A DNA stretch of 50,088 nt from the IMG/VR virus record IMGVR_UViG_3300028809_000019, positions 1 through 50,088 of that record; one strand, 5' to 3'. This DNA is from a virus. The notes under the pieces were generated by a model. The model did no database searches and had not been told where the DNA came from. It was given only the letters and a program-made list of their open reading frames with translations. Below, in pieces: positions 47,113-50,088 of this stretch (positions are counted from its first letter, which is position 1; each line of letters begins with the position of its first letter). Position numbers and translations under genes: made by a program.

Positions 47113-47143
47113 CCTATTTTTCCCCCCGCCCATGTGGCATTGT
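47113..47143 (+). promoter_or_regulatory. Late-type rightward promoter (leaderless)
   Basis: The -35 is CCTATTTT (47113-47120), the spacer 17 bases and the -10 CATTGT (47138-47143). The ATG of the baseplate gene follows after six bases with no Shine-Dalgarno site. Confidence 0.62.
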
Positions 47144-47149
47144 CGGACC

Positions 47150-48076
47150 ATGAGCGCGCTTTACCCTAATGTGCCGGACGTCCCCGGCGTCCCGGTCGTC
47201 AATCGCGCGACCACGGCCATATCAACAGCGATCGACGGTGCCGCGCAATCACGCAGCGCCTCGCAGGTCGGTCTGGACCTGATCGAAGCGGGCGACTTCC
47301 CGACTGCGGCCCTGTCGTTCATAGCGGGCGGCAACCTTGCGCAAGCGGCCCTCGTGCTGGTCGATCCCGTATTTGCCAGCGGCTCGTTACCGTCCGGGGC
47401 GCTCAACTCGGCGGCGGGCATGGCGCAAGGTGCGGCCAACGCTCTTACATCCGGCGACATTGCGGGCGCGGTCAACGCGGGCCTTCAGTCGATCAGCTAT
47501 GCGACCGAAGCGATCCTGTCGATGCGGGACGTCCTCAACCCGCCGGGCGTGCCGATACTGGCCGACAGCGGTCCCGAGGTTCAAGCCGATATCGCCCAGC
47601 AATGGGGGCTTTACGATCAGAGCGGATTGCCTGCCGTTCTCGCCGATAACGTCCAATCGCTGGAAGTCACGCTCGAGGCGCAAATTAGCGACTTCCCCGT
47701 CGAGAACGGCGGGTTCGCCTCGTATAATAAAGTGATCCGCCCTTTCGACGTGCGAGTCGCCATGACGAAAGGCGGATCGGTAGAGGATCGCCAGGCGTTC
47801 GTGCAGCAAGTGCAGGACGCGTGGCAATCGCTCGAGCTGTTTAATGTGGTCACGCCTGAGGTCGTTTATCTGGACGTCAACGTCGTGGGCGTGCGGCGAC
47901 TGGTCGAGTCGGACCGCGGTGTCGGGTTAATGATGCTCGACGTATCTTTACGCAAGGTCCGTCAGACCGGGCGTCTGGCATTTACCAGCACGGCGCAACC
48001 GGCGAGCGCGGGCGTCAACAATAACGGCGCGGTCCAGACGCAAACAGACTTCCGGTATGAAGGGACCGTCAGCTAA
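47150..48076 (+). CDS. Dit-like tail/baseplate protein
   Basis: The protein has 308 residues. The C-terminal half (SDFPVENGGFASYNKVIRPF, DVRVAMTKGGSVEDRQAFVQ) resembles the Dit-like or baseplate tail-end domain that connects tube and hub in phages of this type. The N-terminal half is helical and Ala/Gly-rich. Order (tape measure, this gene, plug, hub, spike) fits. The start at 47150 is 6 bases after the -10; an in-frame ATG at 47132 would lie upstream of the predicted transcription start. Confidence 0.72.
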   Translation: MSALYPNVPDVPGVPVVNRATTAISTAIDGAAQSRSASQVGLDLIEAGDFPTAALSFIAGGNLAQAALVLVDPVFASGSLPSGALNSAAGMAQGAANALTSGDIAGAVNAGLQSISYATEAILSMRDVLNPPGVPILADSGPEVQADIAQQWGLYDQSGLPAVLADNVQSLEVTLEAQISDFPVENGGFASYNKVIRPFDVRVAMTKGGSVEDRQAFVQQVQDAWQSLELFNVVTPEVVYLDVNVVGVRRLVESDRGVGLMMLDVSLRKVRQTGRLAFTSTAQPASAGVNNNGAVQTQTDFRYEGTVS

Positions 48077-48381
48077 TGGCCGTCGAGCGCATCCCCCTCA
48101 ATCCGCAGCCCTCGCAAGTCCTGTCGGTCCAGCTGGGCGGCCAGTCCTGTCGCATTGCCGTCCGCCAGCGCCGCACGGGCGTCTTTGTCGACCTGTACGT
48201 GCAGGACGCGCCGATCGGTCTCGGCATGAAGGCGCTGGATCGTAAATTTATGGTTCGGGCCGCCTATACCGGATTTATTGGCGATCTGTTTTTCGTGGAC
48301 ACGCAGGGCGAAGAGGATCCGCAATATGCCGGGCTCGGCTCGCGCTGGCAGCTGGCGTGGGACTCGGCGGCCGCGATATGA
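48076..48381 (+). CDS. Baseplate plug protein
   Basis: The protein has 101 residues. RIPLNPQPSQVLSVQLGGQS and CRIAVRQRRTGVFVDLYVQD match the small plug-type baseplate proteins that seal the end of the tube next to the spike. It overlaps the upstream stop as TAATG and the hub start as ATGA. Two Cys residues may form a disulfide. Confidence 0.75.
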   Translation: MAVERIPLNPQPSQVLSVQLGGQSCRIAVRQRRTGVFVDLYVQDAPIGLGMKALDRKFMVRAAYTGFIGDLFFVDTQGEEDPQYAGLGSRWQLAWDSAAAI

Positions 48382-49265
48382 CCTTCGTCCGCCGGGAGAT
48401 TAATTTAGCGTTCGTGCTGGGTGAAGGGTCGTTCGGCGAGGGCGACTCGAACGCTGTCGAGATTACCGGCCTTCGCACGTCCGCCCAGATCACGCGGGCG
48501 GGCGGCGTGTCCATGAGTTCGCTTAACCTGCGGGTCTGGGGGATGCCACTGGACGTCATGCAAAAACTGTCGGTCCTTAATATCCTGGCGCTTCAGCAAT
48601 ACCGCCGGAACGTCGTGACCGTCACGGCTGGCGACGCGGAAAATGGCTTCGGGGTCGTTTTTTCCGGCGAGATTAAGGAAGCGTGGGTCGACGCGGAAAA
48701 CTCCCCGGACGTATGTTTCACCCTGACCGCCTTCGAAGGCATGACGGACAAGGTGCGGCCAGTTGCGCCCAATAGCTTCAAGGGCTCGGCGTCGGTGGAC
48801 GTGCTGATGGGCAGTATCGCCCGGCAGATGCAGCCGCCGCGAACGTTCGAAAATAACGGCGTCGATGTGACGCTCGATAATGTTTATCTGCCCGGCACGT
48901 TGGACGCGCAGGTCCGCAAGATTGCCGATGCGGCACAATGTGTCGTCTATATGGATAGTGCGGTTCTCGCCATCTGGCCGGTCGGCAGCGCGCGGGGCGG
49001 CGCGATCCTCGAACTGTCCGCAGCGAACGGTCTGGTCGGTTATCCGCAGTTCTCGCAGACCGGCGTGTCGCTGACCGTCCTCTATACGCCGTCGCTCAGC
49101 TACGGGCAGAAAATACGGCTCCGATCGACGCTCGGCTCTCCCGCCAATGGCGACTGGATCGTGGCGAACGTCACGCACAATCTGGACAGCGAGACGCCCG
49201 GCGGCCAGTGGTTTACCTATGTCGAGTGCGGGCGGGACGGCTTCCCGACTCCGGTGATCGGATGA
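48378..49265 (+). CDS. Baseplate hub protein
   Basis: The protein has 295 residues. The pattern of beta domains (NVVTVTAGDAENGFGVVFSG, FTLTAFEGMTDKVRPVAPN) and the C-terminal LRSTLGSPANGDWIVANVTH then WFTYVECGRDG fit hub proteins of the P2 D / T4 gp27-type slot between plug and spike. It would bind the central spike. ATGA overlaps at both ends. Confidence 0.78.
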   Translation: MTFVRREINLAFVLGEGSFGEGDSNAVEITGLRTSAQITRAGGVSMSSLNLRVWGMPLDVMQKLSVLNILALQQYRRNVVTVTAGDAENGFGVVFSGEIKEAWVDAENSPDVCFTLTAFEGMTDKVRPVAPNSFKGSASVDVLMGSIARQMQPPRTFENNGVDVTLDNVYLPGTLDAQVRKIADAAQCVVYMDSAVLAIWPVGSARGGAILELSAANGLVGYPQFSQTGVSLTVLYTPSLSYGQKIRLRSTLGSPANGDWIVANVTHNLDSETPGGQWFTYVECGRDGFPTPVIG

Positions 49266-49921
49266 CCGCCAACGAACAAGCCTATACGACCTTCGGGTCG
49301 CTGCCGGACACGACCGACGAGTTTAACCGCATGTCGTTCGTCGTGCGGTCGATAATGGCGCAGCAAGCGACCACGACGCTGGTTATCGTGCGGGCAGTCG
49401 AGGACGGCTCGGTCGACGTGCAGCCGATGGTCGCGCAGGTCGACGGGGCGGGCAATGCGGTCGATCACGGCATTATCCACGGTCTGCCCGTCTGGCGGCT
49501 CCAGGGGGGCAGCAGTGCTGTCATTGTCGAGCCGACCGTCGGTGATATCGGTCTAGCCGTCTTTGCCAGCACGGACATATCGAACGTCAAGCGCGCGAAG
49601 GAACCGACCACGCCGGGCAGTTTCCGCCGGTTCGATTGGTCGGACGGGATTTATCTGGGTGGTCTGTTGAACGCCGCGCCGAGCCAGTTCGTGCGGATGG
49701 ACGACGAGGGCGTGACGATCACCGCGGCCCCTGGTCTGCCGGTTACGTTCAACGCCGACAGCGTAGTCATCAACGCTGATACGGTCAGTATGTCCGGCGA
49801 TCTGACCGTTGCGGGTAGCATAACGAGCGGGCCCGGCAGCACGTTCGATGGCGTCGCGTTCGACACGCACGTCCATTCGGGCGTTACAACGGGTGGCGGG
49901 TCGAGCGGGCCGCCTGTTTAG
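49262..49921 (+). CDS. Baseplate spike (gpV/gp138-like)
   Basis: The protein has 219 residues. An N-terminal OB-like region (VIVRAVEDGSVDVQPMVAQV, PVWRLQGGSSAVIVEPTVGD) is followed by a beta-helical shaft (VTFNADSVVINADTVSMSGD) and a tip FDTHVHSGVTTGGGSSGPP. The H-x-H of the tip (about 202-204) is the iron-binding motif of the P2 V and gp138 membrane-piercing spikes. Its stop overlaps the convergent gene by 4 bases. Confidence 0.88.
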   Translation: MTANEQAYTTFGSLPDTTDEFNRMSFVVRSIMAQQATTTLVIVRAVEDGSVDVQPMVAQVDGAGNAVDHGIIHGLPVWRLQGGSSAVIVEPTVGDIGLAVFASTDISNVKRAKEPTTPGSFRRFDWSDGIYLGGLLNAAPSQFVRMDDEGVTITAAPGLPVTFNADSVVINADTVSMSGDLTVAGSITSGPGSTFDGVAFDTHVHSGVTTGGGSSGPPV

Positions 49922-50088
49922 AGTTGCTGCCAGTGCGCGGCGACTTCCCCGCCTTCGCAAAGCTCGCAGCCCGGCAATCCGCAGTGATCTTGCCATTCTT
50001 CATCGCGCCAGTCATGACGGCCATCAATAAACCGTCGCAACTCACTTTCGCTAAACTCGGGTCGCCGATAATACGTCAGGTCGGCAAA
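49918..50088 (-). CDS. Hypothetical protein, C-terminal part (gene crosses the contig join)
   Basis: 3' end of the gene whose start is at 369 in this window. The last residues read CELCEGGEVAAHWQQL then TAA (49918-49920), overlapping the stop of the baseplate spike gene. At the left contig end the frame after GCE differs because bases 1-9 are not the true neighbour sequence. Confidence 0.75.
   Translation of the reverse strand, partial: FADLTYYRRPEFSESELRRFIDGRHDWRDEEWQDHCGLPGCELCEGGEVAAHWQQL
49963..50088. repeat. Right copy of 126-bp terminal overlap
   Basis: Identical to bases 10-135. Trimming one copy gives a circular map of about 49,953 bp. Confidence 0.9.

Noticed and set aside
1-50088. 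Lysogeny module, tRNA genes
   Set aside because: I looked for integrase, excisionase, CI/Cro-type genes and tRNA-like cloverleafs and saw none; a tRNA scan could still find a weak candidate.

Overview
The window is one complete, circularly assembled genome of a contractile-tailed bacteriophage (Caudoviricetes, myovirus morphology). The last 126 bases (49963-50088) repeat bases 10-135, and a 134-residue gene runs across the join, so the unit length is about 49,953 bp. It is GC-rich and densely packed, with most neighbouring genes overlapping as ATGA, GTGA or TAATG. I see no integrase, excisionase or CI-type repressor, no tRNA and no CRISPR, so a lytic life style is the simplest reading. The host is probably an alphaproteobacterium. 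This is an inference from one promoter class, which fits the Caulobacter-type housekeeping consensus (TTGACGS, 14-base gap, GCTA), and from several late genes that look leaderless, as is common in that class.

Layout. (1) 1-2503, minus strand: C5 cytosine methyltransferase, a lipoprotein and small genes, finishing across the join at 49918. (2) 2594-7781, plus: distal baseplate (gp25-like, J-like, DUF2612), a short tail fibre and the lysis cassette (membrane proteins, GH24 endolysin, lipoprotein). (3) 7778-15236, minus: DNA metabolism operon with MazG-like, DUF2800 nuclease-like, DUF2815-like ssDNA-binding, family A DNA polymerase and DUF1643 genes. (4) 15331-25418, plus: PAPS-reductase-like protein, a frameshifted small gene, SF2 helicase, regulators, VRR-NUC nuclease, N6A/N4C methyltransferase and a primase-polymerase/helicase. 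(5) 25419-25905: terminator and a probable replication origin with many TTATCCAC boxes. (6) 25906-40719, plus: packaging and head genes (TerS, TerL, portal, MuF-like, protease, decoration, capsid, connectors). A foreign-looking cassette of six small genes sits at 27024-28522 and a large S74-type tailspike at 33346-35769. (7) 41765-49921, plus: tail terminator, sheath, tube, frameshifted assembly chaperone, tape measure, hub, plug and spike. Small minus-strand cassettes interrupt it at 40688-41674 and 46718-47059.

Regulation is the most distinctive part. A palindrome ATTGAC-N6-GTCAAT occurs at eight intergenic or gene-end positions. It overlaps the -35 box of early-type promoters. Four of these sites (2538, 41708, 44397, 47094) are divergent nodes: an early-type promoter fires leftward into a small accessory cassette, while a second promoter class (-35 CCTTTCTT or CCTATTTT, 17-base gap, -10 TATTGT-like) fires rightward into a structural operon. 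Four rightward operons begin with an ATG only 6-7 bases after the -10 and have no Shine-Dalgarno site, so they are predicted to be leaderless. A node at 44397 drives, to the left, only a unit of about 120 bases holding a hairpin, a perfect ribosome binding site, a five-codon ORF and terminators.

All functional names rest on motif and gene-order recognition by eye; no database search was run.
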